The translations under genes were made by a program, and so were the position numbers. Positions 40,258 through 51,339 of a stretch of 64,000 nt of DNA are shown in pieces. Origin of the DNA: Adenophora triphylla var. japonica (Eukaryota > Streptophyta > Magnoliopsida > Asterales > Campanulaceae); the NCBI GenBank assembly GCA_022495995.1, contig JAFEMH010000337.1:558001-622000 (forward strand). Direction: 5' to 3'. How positions within the stretch are numbered: the stretch's first letter is position 1; each line of letters starts with the position of its first letter. The notes below the pieces were generated by a model. The model was not told the origin of the DNA and made no database searches. It was given only the letters and a program-made list of their open reading frames with translations.

Positions 40258-40689
40258 AGGAACATCTAGTTCTAGATCTCATTTTGGGGCGATTGACGGC
40301 ATCGCGGACGGTGATTATGTCGCCTACGTTTGAGCGCCTGATATCAATCCTGGCACCCTAGATGCACCTTATATGAAACAAATTAGGATACAGTTTCTGT
40401 ATCCTAGTTTGTTACATATTTAGTAATATTAACGAATAGAAGAAAACATATGTTAGTAATATTAACGAATAGAAGAAAACATATGCCACTATAAAGAAAA
40501 CGATAAATAACCGTACTCATAATCAAATATGTAACATGTTATATTTAGTAAACATAACATGTTACATATTTAGTAAACATAACATGTTACATATGCAACA
40601 ATTAGATAAGTTACTAAATATCTAATTTTCAAGTCTTTTAATCCAACTCCACTACTATCACGTACAACCACTACCATGGGGTTATCTTT

Positions 40690-40925
40690 GGAGTGGAAAA
40701 TCTCAAGTTTTTTGCACAAGCATTAGGTCCAAAGATTGAAACTTTGAAAGTAGATTTAGCAATTAATCAGAAAACAAGAAAATCCCCAACTTCAGTTTGT
40801 AGAAGATACAAAAACTGGAGTTGGGGATTTTCTTATTTTCTGATTAATTATAATAGTAAATCTACTTTCAAAGTTTCAATCTTTGGGCCAAATGCTTGTG
40901 AAAAAGACTTGATATTTTCCACTCC
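40690..40925. other. 236-nt imperfect hairpin
   Basis: Arms of about 108 and 113 nt start GGAGTGGAAAATCTCAAG and, in reverse complement, GGAGTGGAAAATATCAAG. They stay about 90% identical up to a loop of roughly 12 nt near 40805. A transcript through it would fold into one long stem with small bulges, like a young miRNA or hairpin-siRNA precursor. It could also be a MITE-like inverted duplication. Confidence 0.65.
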
Positions 40926-40981
40926 AGCTCATTATAAATGTAAACCCTCTCTCTCTCTACCCCTCTCTATTTTGTTAATTT

Positions 40982-41122
40982 TGTGGTGGTGGTGGTAGTG
41001 GTGGTATACGTAGTAGTATTAGTAATAGTAGTGGTAGTAGTGGTGGTAGTAGCGGTAGTAGTGGTAATAGTGGTGGTGGTAGTACGTAGTGGTGGTGGTA
41101 GTAGTAGTGATGGTGGTAGTGG
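40982..41122. repeat. (GTG/GTA)n microsatellite
   Basis: About 140 bp of impure GTG, GTA and GTAGTG triplets next to the hairpin. Confidence 0.85.
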
Positions 41123-41280
41123 GATTCTTTAGATGCACCTTAGGGTATTGTGGTTGGTGGTTAACATCTTAAAATATAAATAAGATGAGAACCTTTCTCA
41201 CCCAATATCAAAATCCGTCCATCTTTGATCAAGAAAGATAGAGCCTCTTCTCTCTAAGGATCTCAAACATCACAAATGAC

Positions 41281-41801
41281 CATGTTTGTGACATTGCACT
41301 GTTTACTCTTCACTGATGTTATACGGTCACAAGTAAAAACAAGGTAACAGTATAACACCAGTGAAGAGAAAACAGAACTTTCCTCCAATTTTTTCAATCT
41401 TCACATTCCATTTACTCAAGCTCATGAGGAAGATTATGCAATCAGGATCTTCCTTAAATAAATGGAAGGTGGAGATTGAAAAAAATGGAGGACTTGTTTG
41501 CTCTGTCTTATCCTTTGCTCAAACAGTCGAGAACTTGTTTGCTCTGTCTTTCTTGGTCTAAGATGAGATAGGGTTTTGATAGTTGTGGATGAGAACGACT
41601 CTCATTTTGTTTATAAATGTTAATTTAATTCATCATTGTAAAATTATATATTTTACAACAAAGAATTAAATATTAATATTTAAAATTATTCACAATAGTA
41701 ATAATTTAGGTCTATCTAATTTTCAAGTCTTTTAAAATCAAAGGGGGAGGAAGGGGGGTGAATGTCTCAATAATGTAACATATTCAGCGCATACTACCTT
41801 A
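41281..41801. other. Rearranged copy of the palindrome region
   Basis: Parts match the large palindrome and its right flank at 42393-43024 (GGAAGGTGGAGATTGAAAAA, ACAGTCGAGAACTTGTTTGC, and the AT-rich tail up to TTTAGGTCT). A smaller hairpin lies near 41306-41384 (CTGTTTACTCTTCACTG paired with CAGTGAAGAGAAAACAG). No convincing ORF. Confidence 0.5.
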
Positions 41802-42366
41802 GTGGTTCTAGATCCCATTTTGGGGCGATTGACGACATCGCGGACGGTGATGTATATCGCCTACGTTTGAGCGCCCGATATCAATCCACGGCACCCTAGA
41901 TGCACCTTAGGGTATTGTGGTTGGTGGTTAACATCTTAAAATATAAATAAGATGAGAGCCTTTCTCAATAATGTAACATATTCAACTGCATACTACCTTA
42001 GTGGTTCTAGATCCCATTTTGGGGCGATTGACGGCATCGCGGACGGTGATGTATATCACCTACGTTTGAGCGCCTGATATCAATCCTGGCACCCTAGATG
42101 CACCTTAGGGTATTGTGGTTGGTGGTTAACATCTTAAAATATAAATAATATGAGAGCCTTTCTCAATAATGTAACATATTCAGTTGCATACTACCTTAGT
42201 GGTTCTAGATCCCATTTTGGGGCGATTGACGGCATCGCGGACGGTGATGTATATCGCCTACGTTTGAGCGCCTGATATCAATCCTGGCACCCTAGATGCA
42301 CCTTAGGGTATTGTGGTTGGTGGTTAACATCTTAAAATATAAATAAGATGAGAGCCTTTCTCACCA
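41802..42366 (+). repeat. Three tandem 199-bp repeats
   Basis: Units start with GTGGTTCTAGATCCCATTTT at 41802, 42001 and 42199 (spacing 199 and 198 bp). Each holds GGGGCGATTGACGGCATCGC and GCACCCTAGATGCACCTTAG. A fourth copy is the split one at 40258-41280. Identity is high, so the amplification is recent. Confidence 0.88.
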
Positions 42367-42392
42367 CTGACTATCAAAATCCGTCCATCTTT

Positions 42393-42871
42393 GATCAAGA
42401 AAGATAGAGCAAATAAGTTCTCTACTGTTTGAGCAAAGGATTTTCTGTTTAATAAGAGTTTTTCCAGTTTCACTGTCCTCTTCTCTCTAAGGATCTCAAA
42501 CATCACAGCCATGTTCTTGTCAGTACCTGTTTTCCTCCAATTTTTTCAATCTCCACCTTCCATTTACCCATGATCCTGATTGGAGCTTGAAAGCTGGCGG
42601 TGTTGCCCTCAATCTCACGGTTGCTTCGCACCGTGAGATTGAGGGCAACACCGCCAGCTTTCAAGCTCATGAGGAAGATTTTGCAATCAGGATCTTGGGT
42701 AAATGGAAGGTGGAGATTGAAAAAATTGGAGGAAAACAGGCACTGTCAAGAACATGGCTGTGATGTTTGAGATCCTTAGAGAGGAGGACAGTGAAACTGG
42801 AAAAACCTATATTAAACAGAAAATCCTTTGCTCAAACAGTCGAGAACTTGTTTGCTCTGTCTTTCTTGGTC
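42393..42871. repeat. Large near-perfect palindrome (479 bp)
   Basis: Arms 42393-42621 and 42630-42871 surround an 8-nt loop TGCTTCGC. The stem next to the loop is perfect for at least 40 bp (GCCCTCAATCTCACGGT paired with ACCGTGAGATTGAGGGC). The right arm has about 15 extra nt (ATGAGGAAGATTTTG). RNA from either strand would form a ~230-bp duplex, a likely source of small interfering RNA. Confidence 0.85.
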
Positions 42872-43325
42872 TAAGCTGAGATAGGGTTTTGATAGTTGTG
42901 GATGATAACGACTCTCATCTTGTTTATAAATGTTAATTTAATTCATCATTGTAAAATTATATATTTTACAACAAAGAATTAAATATTAATATTTAAAATT
43001 ATTCACAATAGTAATAATTTAGGTCTATGCAAAAGCCGAAATTTCTTTATTTTCGATTATAAAGCAAGTAGACAAAGTGATATTTGCATTTCATATAATC
43101 ATGCATTTCGGGATGGGATAGGTTTATCAAACATGCACTTAAAGGACAGAGTAGGTGGTTAGGTAGGGACACCATTATCCTTTAGTTTAGTTTGAACTAG
43201 AGCTCAAGATTTGTTGATACTAAGAAGCCAACCCCAATTCTAAACCTAATTTTAAATATTAACAATTTACAATTATTCACAATATTAATAGGTAAAAAAT
43301 CCCAGCAGCCCCAATTTAAGGCAGC
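42872..43325. other. Sequence between the palindrome and the mobile-domain pseudogene
   Basis: 42872-43024 repeats about 41560-41712. The rest is AT-rich without genes. A possible acceptor, TTTAAGGCAG, precedes the ATG at 43326 and could end the CACTA leader intron. Confidence 0.4.
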
Positions 43326-44902
43326 ATGGAGTATTACAATGGAGAAATTGTTTCCCGAGAGTATCAATTTCAACAAGACGTTCTTGAACTCTCGCGCTTT
43401 CACCAAAAACAACACCGGAAACTTATTGACAGGAGGTATAACATGCCATGCATCTGGTCTCTAAAAGATTGGAAGATTGATTGGGATTCGGAGCGACATG
43501 TGTTCACCCTATCGTACAACGATCTGATGCCAACAATGGAGGATTTTCGAGCACTGAATGGTGTGGCTGAGTCGAGGACTATGGTATTTCCTCGAGACAG
43601 ACGATCAGTTACGGAGCAACTATCTGAATTCTTGGGATTATCAGCAGACTGGGTATCGGGCATTGTCGTTGACGATCGATTCATAGACTTGACTCATATA
43701 GCCAGATTGAGTCAGACCGGCCCGACCGTTTGATCTATCCACTTCCTTAGATATATTCATGTTGCTCATTACGCTGCACGCACTACTTCGCGCCTACATC
43801 GGAGTGTGTCCGGCTACGGCTGTTAGAGATCATCGAGCAGGCGAGAGGTGATCGAGGAGTTGACATCCGGCATATTCAATGCGGACAGGAGCGATGGACA
43901 TCATTCCCTGTTGCTAGCGGAGACATACCACGGCATTGATAGATTAGCCTGAGGATCCGAGTACGTAGGTTGAGCGGCCCAGTTACTATCATTGTGGCTG
44001 TATGAGAGATTGCGCTTGATCTCGCCCTTTGCTTAGAGGGGCATATGGCATTACCTTGGGTGACCGGGACAGCGCAGGATATTGAGGGATGCCGCTGCGA
44101 GAGATGGCATAGGAGGTTGGCCTTGGCCCGATATGAGACCGCAAACTGTACTATTGGATTCCGGCATGGGGATTGCGAGACTATGAGAGATATTCGGGAC
44201 GGGTCGGTGATTGTCCGACTTCCGGACTACATGTATCATCCTTTTGCATTCCATCTCTAGTGAGCGAGCAGTACGGATACCCGCAGGGACCATTCGGACT
44301 TTGAGAGAGCGATTGACGACTAATACCATGCCGATGATTATGGCCGAGGCCTCGAGACTACACATTTCTTTGGCGAGCATTTCTAGAGGGCTTTCTTCCA
44401 ATACGACCACTACTCCGTCATACTAGAGGTAGCACATTTCGACCACCGAGTATCGATATGGTACGAGGAGCGCGGCAAGGTCTGTACGGTGATGATAGAG
44501 GCTCGACGCCGAGAGTATTTTGGGGCGAGACTATTCTTCCAGTAGGACATTAAGAGACATAGAGGCCAAGAGCAACCCCGATGAAATCACGGCGACATTG
44601 CGGCAGATTATGAGAGACGGGAGCTTCGGAGAGATGCTTTGAGAAATGATCCCGAAGTGATAGCTCGCGGGGAGGCCTTGAGGAAGGAAAGAGCGATGCG
44701 AGAGCTACCAGGGCGATTGATCCACCGTCTCACACGATACCCGAGCCGGGGACGAGGTCGGGCGACTTTTTCAACATACCTAGACCAAAGACCTCCCGGG
44801 GACCGAGGCGGAGGAAGAGTAGAGATTCGAGTTCGGGAGAGCGGGAACGAGTTCCTAGACACTTTAAGAAGACCTGTTAATATATTGTTAAATATGAGTT
44901 AG
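43326..44902 (+). pseudogene. Plant-mobile-domain-like protein, decayed
   Basis: The first frame (43326-43733, 135 aa) contains WKIDWDSERHVFTLSYNDLM, then PTMEDFRALNGVAES, similar to the first half of the plant mobile domain (PF10536), where a Phe-x-Leu, E.T.TLEDV pattern is usual. Further pieces in changing frames follow: SLLLAETYHGIDRLA near 43890, LLSLWLYERLRLISPFA near 43990, and 44045-44260. A basic Arg-rich tail (GRLIHRLTRYPSRGRGRATF) lies at 44639-44902. The domain occurs in host MAIL1/MAIN-type proteins and in several transposons. Here it sits between the CACTA leader and tnp2, so it is either an accessory gene of this CACTA family or a captured host sequence. Many stops make it non-functional. 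Confidence 0.5.
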
Positions 44903-45075
44903 AAGCTTTATATTTATTTTAAGAAGATCTGTGTTGCTTTTAAGTTTGTAATTCAAATTTAGGAAATGATAATACGTTAATTACTTCTAAACTGTTAATA
45001 TATTATGAAATCCAATAATTATTAACATCCCAATTTTGTTTCATCCGTCGATTAAATTGAGTGTACGTATAATAT

Positions 45076-48000
45076 ATGGATTGCAATGCAGGAGTGATGT
45101 ACATTAAAGATGATCGTAGTTGGATGTACAAGCGGAAGTTGCCGAATCATAGCGGTATCAATCCTGAGTTTTATAGAGGGTTGAAGGGGTTTATTGAATT
45201 TGCTCAATCAAATAAAACCAGTCACATGGATAAAGATGGTAAGATTAGGTGTCCATGCGCCATCTGTTGTAATGTCAAGTATCTAAGCTTGATCGAGACT
45301 CAGAAACATCTTTTGCATAACGGGTTTGAAGTTGGGTACAAACGGTGGACCCGTCATGGTGAGCTGAGGTTGCGCACAAATGTTGCGAATAATCCCCCCG
45401 GGAATATTCATGTACCTCCCGAACCCGAACCTATTATTCAGGACAATGAAGAACCACCTTTGAATATGGAAGATATGGTTAGGGATGCAGCCGGTCCTTC
45501 CTTCGATTGGTCAGAGAACCAACAGCAAGAACCAACCCCTGCAGCCAAGAAATTTATTGATGCTATGGACTCTGCAAAAGAGAAGGTCTATCCAGGTTGC
45601 GAGATCAGTGTGTTGGAGGCTGTGGCTGAGCTCCTTAACATAAAGGCTGATTGCAATATTAGCCAGTCTGCTTATAATCGTATCATGAAAGCAATTAAGC
45701 GGATGTTGCCGAAAGAGAATAAGATGGTTACAAACTTTTATGAGACAAAGAAGTTGGTTGGGCAGATTGGGCTATGTTATGAAAAGATTGATGCGTGTAA
45801 GAATGATTTCATGCTATTCTACAAGGAAGATTCACAGAAGACAGAGTGTTCAATCTGCGGACAAAGTAGATATAAGCCAAATCGGAGGGGGAGTTCAAAA
45901 CACAAGAAAAATAGACCACATAAGCAGTTGCGTTACATGCCGTTGATTCCAAGACCGCAACGCCTCTACGCGTCTAAATCTACTGCAGAGGCAATGCGTT
46001 GGCATAAGGAAAGTTTGCGTGAAGAGGGTGTGTTGATTCATCCCAGTGATGGGGAGGCATGGAAACACTTTGATGAGACTTATCCCGACTTTGCGTACGA
46101 AGCAAGAAATATACGGTTATGCATCCGCTCCGATGGTTTCAATCCGTTTGGTCCTGGGGCAAAATCTTACTCTTGTTGGCCGGTTATAGCCACTGTCTAC
46201 AATCTTCCGCCCGGTTGTGTATGAGTGATCCCTACATGTTCTTGTCGTTATTCATCCCCGGCCCAAACAGCCCTGGAGGAACATTGACGTCTATCTCTGA
46301 CCTTTGATGGACGAATTGAAGCAGCTTTGGGAGGATGGGGTCGAAACGTGGGATGCTTTCAAGCGAGAGAATTTCAGCATGAAGGCTGCGTTGATGTGGA
46401 CAAGCTAATGACTTCCCCGCATATGGGATGTTATCGGGTTGGAGCACCCACGGAAGTTGGCCTGTCCGTATTGTATGAGTGACACAAAGTCTTTCACGCT
46501 CACGCACTCGGAAAACCATGTTGGTTCGATTGCCATAGACAATTTCTTCCGGAGGACCACCCATTCAGACCCGAAGAATGCGTTTAAAAAGAACAAGATT
46601 GACCATGATGAGGCCCCGATTCGTTTAAGTGGTGACACTGCCTATGAGAAGGTATCTACATTGCCCGATCCTCGGTGGGGGAAAAGTTTTCGAAGACCAA
46701 AATACAAGGGTTTGGGACTACCCATAACCGGATCAAGAGGAGTATATTTTGGGAGCCGCCATACCGGAAAACAAATCTCATTCGACATAACCTTGACGTG
46801 ATGCACATTGAGAAGAATGTATTCGATAATGTTTTTAACACGTTGATGGATTTCAAGAGAACAACTAAAGACAACGAAAAAGCTCGAAAGGACCTTAAGG
46901 AAATCTGTAAGCGGCCGGCCTTAGACTTGGTATACGTCAATGGTAAAACCGCTTAGACCGATGGCTCAATACGTGCTTACAAAGGAAAAGAAGCTCCTCC
47001 TCCCGAAATGGCTCAAGGATTTAAGGCTTCCGCATGGTTACGCGTCTAACATTGGTAACCGTGTCAATGTAGAGGAGGGGAAAGTGCAGGGTTTGAAGAG
47101 TCACGATTGCCACGTTTTGCCGGATAGGCTACTTCCGATTGCTCTCGTGGGTCTCTTGCCCGACAATATCCGGGGTGGCGTTAACAGAGTTAAGTGAGTT
47201 TTTCCGAGCGTTAACATCGACCACACCGCGTGTTGATCACATGAAAAAGCTTGAGGAGAGCATCGTAGTGACTTTGTGCAAACTTGAGAAGATATTTCCT
47301 CCTTCATTCTTTGATTCTATGGAGCATTTACCGGTCCACTTGGCATACGAAGCTAGAGTCGGTGGTCCAAGTTCAATACGTATGGATGTATCCATTTGAG
47401 AGGTAATTGAATTTATTCTATTTCTAAATAATTTGAGCGTTAACAATATACCTTCTTTAACATTATTTATGTTTTAATCTACGAATGACTTTTAGGTATC
47501 TAGGCCAATTGAAAAGGAAGATGAGCAATAGGGCCATGGTCGAGGCCTCAATTTCGTAGGCCGTTATCATAGATGAGATTGTTGCCTTTGTCGGAACATA
47601 TTTTCCTCCCGATGTTGATACGAGATTGACTAGGGTTGGCCGCAATTACGATGGTGGTTTTCCGTCTAAGGGAAACATCTCTCGTATTTTCATCCCCCGG
47701 ACTGCCTCGGCAAACGGGTTGGTACGCGTACGTTAACCGCTAAAGAGTTTGCCGCGGTCGAAACGTATGTTCTTCTTAACCGCGACGAGGTTGGGAATAT
47801 ATCAAGTAAGTCATTGATGTTATGTTTACGCCTCGTCGATTAAATTATGCATGTTTAATTACCTCGCATATGAAATGCCTTGTTTAACCCTATTGCGTAA
47901 TGTTTGAAGATTTAGCTCAGATTTATCTCCGTAACTCATCGCAACTAGGACAGAAAGAGAATTTCCAAACCGGCTAAGGAAATATGTAAATATTTCGTTT

Positions 48001-48530
48001 CATTCAAATTTATTCTATACACTTCTTTAAACATTCAATCTTAAAATTGTATTAAATTGGTTACAATATTGTCTTATAGATAGCCGAACATCCGGGTGAT
48101 GCCAAAGTCGCGAGGTTAAGACATTTAGCATCATCTCCGTACTTGAACGTTCATTTATACAACGATTATTTCGTGAATGGCTATGTGTTTCATACCAAAG
48201 CTTACGGGGATCTAAATTGACGTGGAATAGCGGTGTGAAGCTTAAAGGAAACCTTGATTATTATGGCGTCCCGAAAGAAGTAGTCGAGGTGGAGTATTTG
48301 GGTAGAAACAAGTGTTGTCTTGTTCAATTGTGATTGGCGGGATGCCGTGCGAGGTGTTAAGAAGCATGCCATATTTGACCTCGTCGATGTAAAGGACTCG
48401 TCCGTACATAATGGCGACGACGTCTTCATCTTAGCATCTCAAGCACAACATGTATACATGACTCCCTACCCTCGTCCGCGACCCGACGGATGGCGGGTCA
48501 GTTCGGATGACCAAGGCTAGGAGCATGATT
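45076..48530 (+). pseudogene. CACTA transposase tnp2 (TNPD), frameshifted
   Basis: The first frame (45076-46224, 382 aa) starts with the transposase-associated domain (DRSWMYKRKLPNHSG, CPCAICCNVKYLSL, HLLHNGFEVGYKRWTRHGE). It then enters Transposase_21 (IDACKNDFMLFYKED, CSICGQSRYKPN, MRWHKES, DGFNPFGPGAKSYSCWPVI). Shifts near 46217, 46800, 46955 and 47195 move the rest through other frames: SDPYMFLSLFIPGPNSPG, NLDVMHIEKNVFDNVFNTLM, LKSHDCHVLPDRLLPIAL, then DUF4218 (FFDSMEHLPVHLAYEAR). DUF4216 lies at about 48160-48500 (DYYGVPKEVVEVEYLG, FDLVDVKDSS, ASQAQHVYMTPYPRPRPDGW). The start could instead be the ATG at 45097 behind an acceptor (AATGCAG). Tnp2 is the catalytic subunit acting at the TIRs. 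Confidence 0.88.
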
Positions 48531-48757
48531 GACAACCTACCCTCGTCGACAACTACAGAGTCGTCATTAGAAACACCCTATCAAGAGGATGAAATGCCGG
48601 TGCCACCTAACGTTTCATCGCCTAATCATCCATTAGATGATGTCACTCATATTCCTCAAAATGTTGATGAACCCGAGGAGGATATATTACCTGAATTTGC
48701 CAACTCCTCCGCCTCGTTCAGTCATCTCGCGCACATTGATATTGATGAATCGAGGAA

Positions 48758-48804
48758 GAGGAAGAGGAAGAGGAAGAGGAAGAGGAAGAGGAAGAGGAAG
48801 AGGA
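48758..48804 (+). repeat. (AGGAAG)n hexamer tract in the tnp2 tail
   Basis: About eight AGGAAG units; in the local frame they encode an Arg/Lys run (RKRKRKRK), and on the other strand a Pro/Leu run. It lies in the frame 48507-48815 (MTKARSMIDNLPSSTTTESS), a probable C-terminal tail of the transposase. Confidence 0.85.
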
Positions 48805-48909
48805 ACCGAGTTTGATTCATCGTAGTCCGAAGACGAAGATGAAGAACTCGAGTTTTGTAGTAATTCGTAGTCCAAAGTGATGATGATGGGGATGAAGATT
48901 AATAATAGT

Positions 48910-49205
48910 TTAAAGTTTAAAATTGTATTGTGAATGCTTTAGATTATTAGAACTTTAAAGTTTTATATGTATTGTGAATGCTTTAGATTATTAGAACTTT
49001 AAAGTTTTATATGTATTGTGAATGCTTTAGATTATTTTTAATATCCGTCGTTTTATATATATTGTGAATGCTTTAGATTATTAGAACTTTAAAGTTTTAT
49101 ATGTATTGTGAATGCTTTATATTATTAATAGTTTAAAGTTTTATATGTATTGTGAATGCTTTAGATTATTAAAACTTTAAAGTTTTAGATGTATTGTGAA
49201 TATAT
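48910..49205 (+). repeat. ~60-bp tandem repeats between tnp2 and tnpA
   Basis: About five copies containing TATGTATTGTGAATGCTTTA and GATTATTAGAACTTTAAAGT. They lie in the short intergenic space and may include the tnp2 3' end and tnpA promoter. One copy has a unique insert (TTTTTAATATCCGTCG). Confidence 0.85.
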
Positions 49206-49251
49206 TGTTTCCTATTGTTAAAGTTGTATATTTTAATATTTTTACTGTAAT

Positions 49252-51118
49252 ATGGATATGAGTTCTAGTAGTAAGGGTAAGGGTAAGAAGACTAAGCCCA
49301 TCTACACATTGATTATCGGGACGCAACCGTCCCGATCCGGTACCGATGATGTCGACCCTTCTCGCAAAGAGTACTAGCTCCACCTCTGGGCCGGTACTCG
49401 GACTCACCGTCGATTCTGAGGGGAGGATCTTTGTCCGGATATCATCACATTATGAGCAGTAAGTAACTCTTCATTAATTTGATATAAGTTGGTTCCTTTT
49501 TGTTTTATATATAATTCATTATTTAAGTTAAAATGTTATTGTATAAATATACTTGGCAGGTTTGTAGGTGGATACCCCACCACAGGGGACTAAGATCGGG
49601 CAATCCGGCGGTCTCGGAAAATGACCGAGTTTTGGCCCAATCTGGAAAAAATTGCCACCGAGGCGTAGGAGGATGCGTGGGAGGAGTTTAAGGTAATGTG
49701 TTAATGGTTTTTATTTAAAACTTAAATGTTAGTTTGTTATTAAAATGTTATAATTAATAATGATTATACTCTTTTAGTTTTGTAATGTTATCATTATATG
49801 TTGTAGGGGAAATATTATTGGGCGCCGGAAATACGCGAGGCGACGGCTAGATATGTTTTCAATGAACAGGCTCACAAGCTATTTAAGGATCATATTTGTA
49901 ACATATTTATCTATCCTTAATTAGTTTAATTAACAATGATTATACTCTTTTAATTTTATAATGTCATCATTATATGTTTACGAGATATTCATATTTTTAT
50001 AGGTACCACGAAGAGAAATCATTATACTAATCGGCTCGCGGCGGGACAACAGCCCTCTTGCCCTACTTGGATGACCGAGGAGGTGTTTCGTCAATTTTGC
50101 GAATATTGGGGGTCGGATGCGGCGAAGGCTATATCCGAACAGCCAAGGCCAATAGAGCGAGCTCCTCGGGGTCGGCGGCGATGCATACCATGGGACGCTC
50201 ACGGTCGCCGAGCATCACGACCGCATGGTATGTATGTTAGTTTAAATGTAGTAGTGTATGGATGCTTTTAAATAGGTTTATGTACGTATGTTAGCTGGGA
50301 GCCATGTTGATGCTATGAAATCCATGGTTTTAGTGTAAATGTAGTGTATGCATGCTTTTAAATCGGTTTAAATGTTGCATTTATACAATTTCAAAGTAAT
50401 AATCTCGCTTATTTTATTTATAGGAAAGGGAGCATGGTCCGAATATCGAGTTTTGTGGATGTTTACGCTAGCACCCATCTTCGGAATTCTACGGCGCCGA
50501 TCAACCTCCGCAATGGGTTGACGATCGCTCTGCTAATGCCTTTGTAAGTAAACTATCATTAAATGACTTGATTTTGAATATGTAAATTTATTTATGTACC
50601 TTACATTGTGTATATGATTATAATTGTTTGTTTTATTTTGACAGGCTGCATATCAAGCCGCCGTTGTTCCCGAAGGAACGCCTCCCGGCGAGCCCGTCCC
50701 CTTCGTGCTCGATGTTTGGCACTCGGTCACCTCTCGAGGGACATCCAAAGAGAGGAGCCCGAGTGTTAGGGATGGGGGATTACGGGCGGCAATGCCCGTC
50801 GACGTCGACCGGCCGTCGGCGAAATGATGCCCTGCCCACGTATGATCCGAGGGTTGACACTCTGGAGGCTGCGTTGGAGGAGGAGAGACACGAGCGGGCA
50901 AAGCTTGCGGAGGCTTTGGCGGTTCGTGACGCAGATGCAGGAGGAGAATGATCGGCGTCATGCGAGAGATTCAAAGACAACATGCGAGACTCAAAGACAA
51001 TTGGCGCTGTTGATGGCTCATCTCGGCCAGACTTCCGTGGTAATTTCCGGCCTCCCCGAGTTGATTGCGGAAATTTTTAGACATTTTTGTATTAATTTAT
51101 ACTTGTTTGTAAACATTT
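49252..51118 (+). pseudogene. CACTA tnpA-like gene (Transposase_24 / Ptta-En-Spm), six exons
   Basis: ATG at 49252 (MDMSSSSKGKGKKTKPIYTL). Exons can be followed through GT-AG introns: exon 1 ends near 49459 (GAGCA|GTAAGT); exon 2 starts after TTGGCAG near 49559 (KMTEFWPNLEKIATEA) and ends near 49692. Exon 3 starts at 49807 (KYYWAPEIREATARYVFNEQ). Exon 4 starts after TTATAG near 50003 (TKRNHYTNRLAAGQQPSCPT, WMTEEVFRQFCEYWGSD). Exon 5 is about 50425-50543; exon 6 starts after GACAG at 50643 (AAYQAAVVPEGTPPGEPVPF) and ends in a coiled coil (TLEAALEEERHERAKLAEAL). Stops interrupt exons 1 and 2. TnpA-type proteins bind the subterminal palindromes and assist Tnp2. Confidence 0.75.
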
Positions 51119-51138
51119 GAGACATTTGGTACCCGCGG

Positions 51139-51192
51139 GAGCCCCTCCCCCTCTCCCCCTCTCCCCCCCCCTCTCCCCCCTCTCCCCCTCCC
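51139..51192. repeat. C-rich low-complexity tract
   Basis: (CCCCCTCTC)n-like run of about 50 bp right after the tnpA end. Confidence 0.85.
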
Positions 51193-51339
51193 GAATTGGT
51201 ACGGTGATATTAAGTTTTTATTTGGTACGCTGATATTTGATTTTTAGTTTTTATAGTTTTAGTTTTATAAATTGAAATGTTATATCAGGTACAAAAAATT
51301 TCAGTTTATTGATATTTTAAATTATTTTTTTAATTCATT

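Larger units (their letters stand above)
40258..41280. repeat. Copy of the 199-bp repeat split by a 758-bp insertion
   Basis: The left part (40258-40371) and right part (41130-41280) are one copy of the unit repeated at 41802-42366. The insertion 40372-41129 is bordered by the 13-bp direct repeat TAGATGCACCTTA. It contains a 31-bp tandem duplication near 40422-40483, a long hairpin and a (GTG/GTA)n tract. No terminal inverted repeats or coding sequence were found in it. Confidence 0.6.

Noticed and set aside
41361..42512. Short frames in the palindrome region (such as those with FAQTVENLFALSF)
   Set aside because: They occur because the same repeat is present several times; the frames are short, differ between copies and have no domain.
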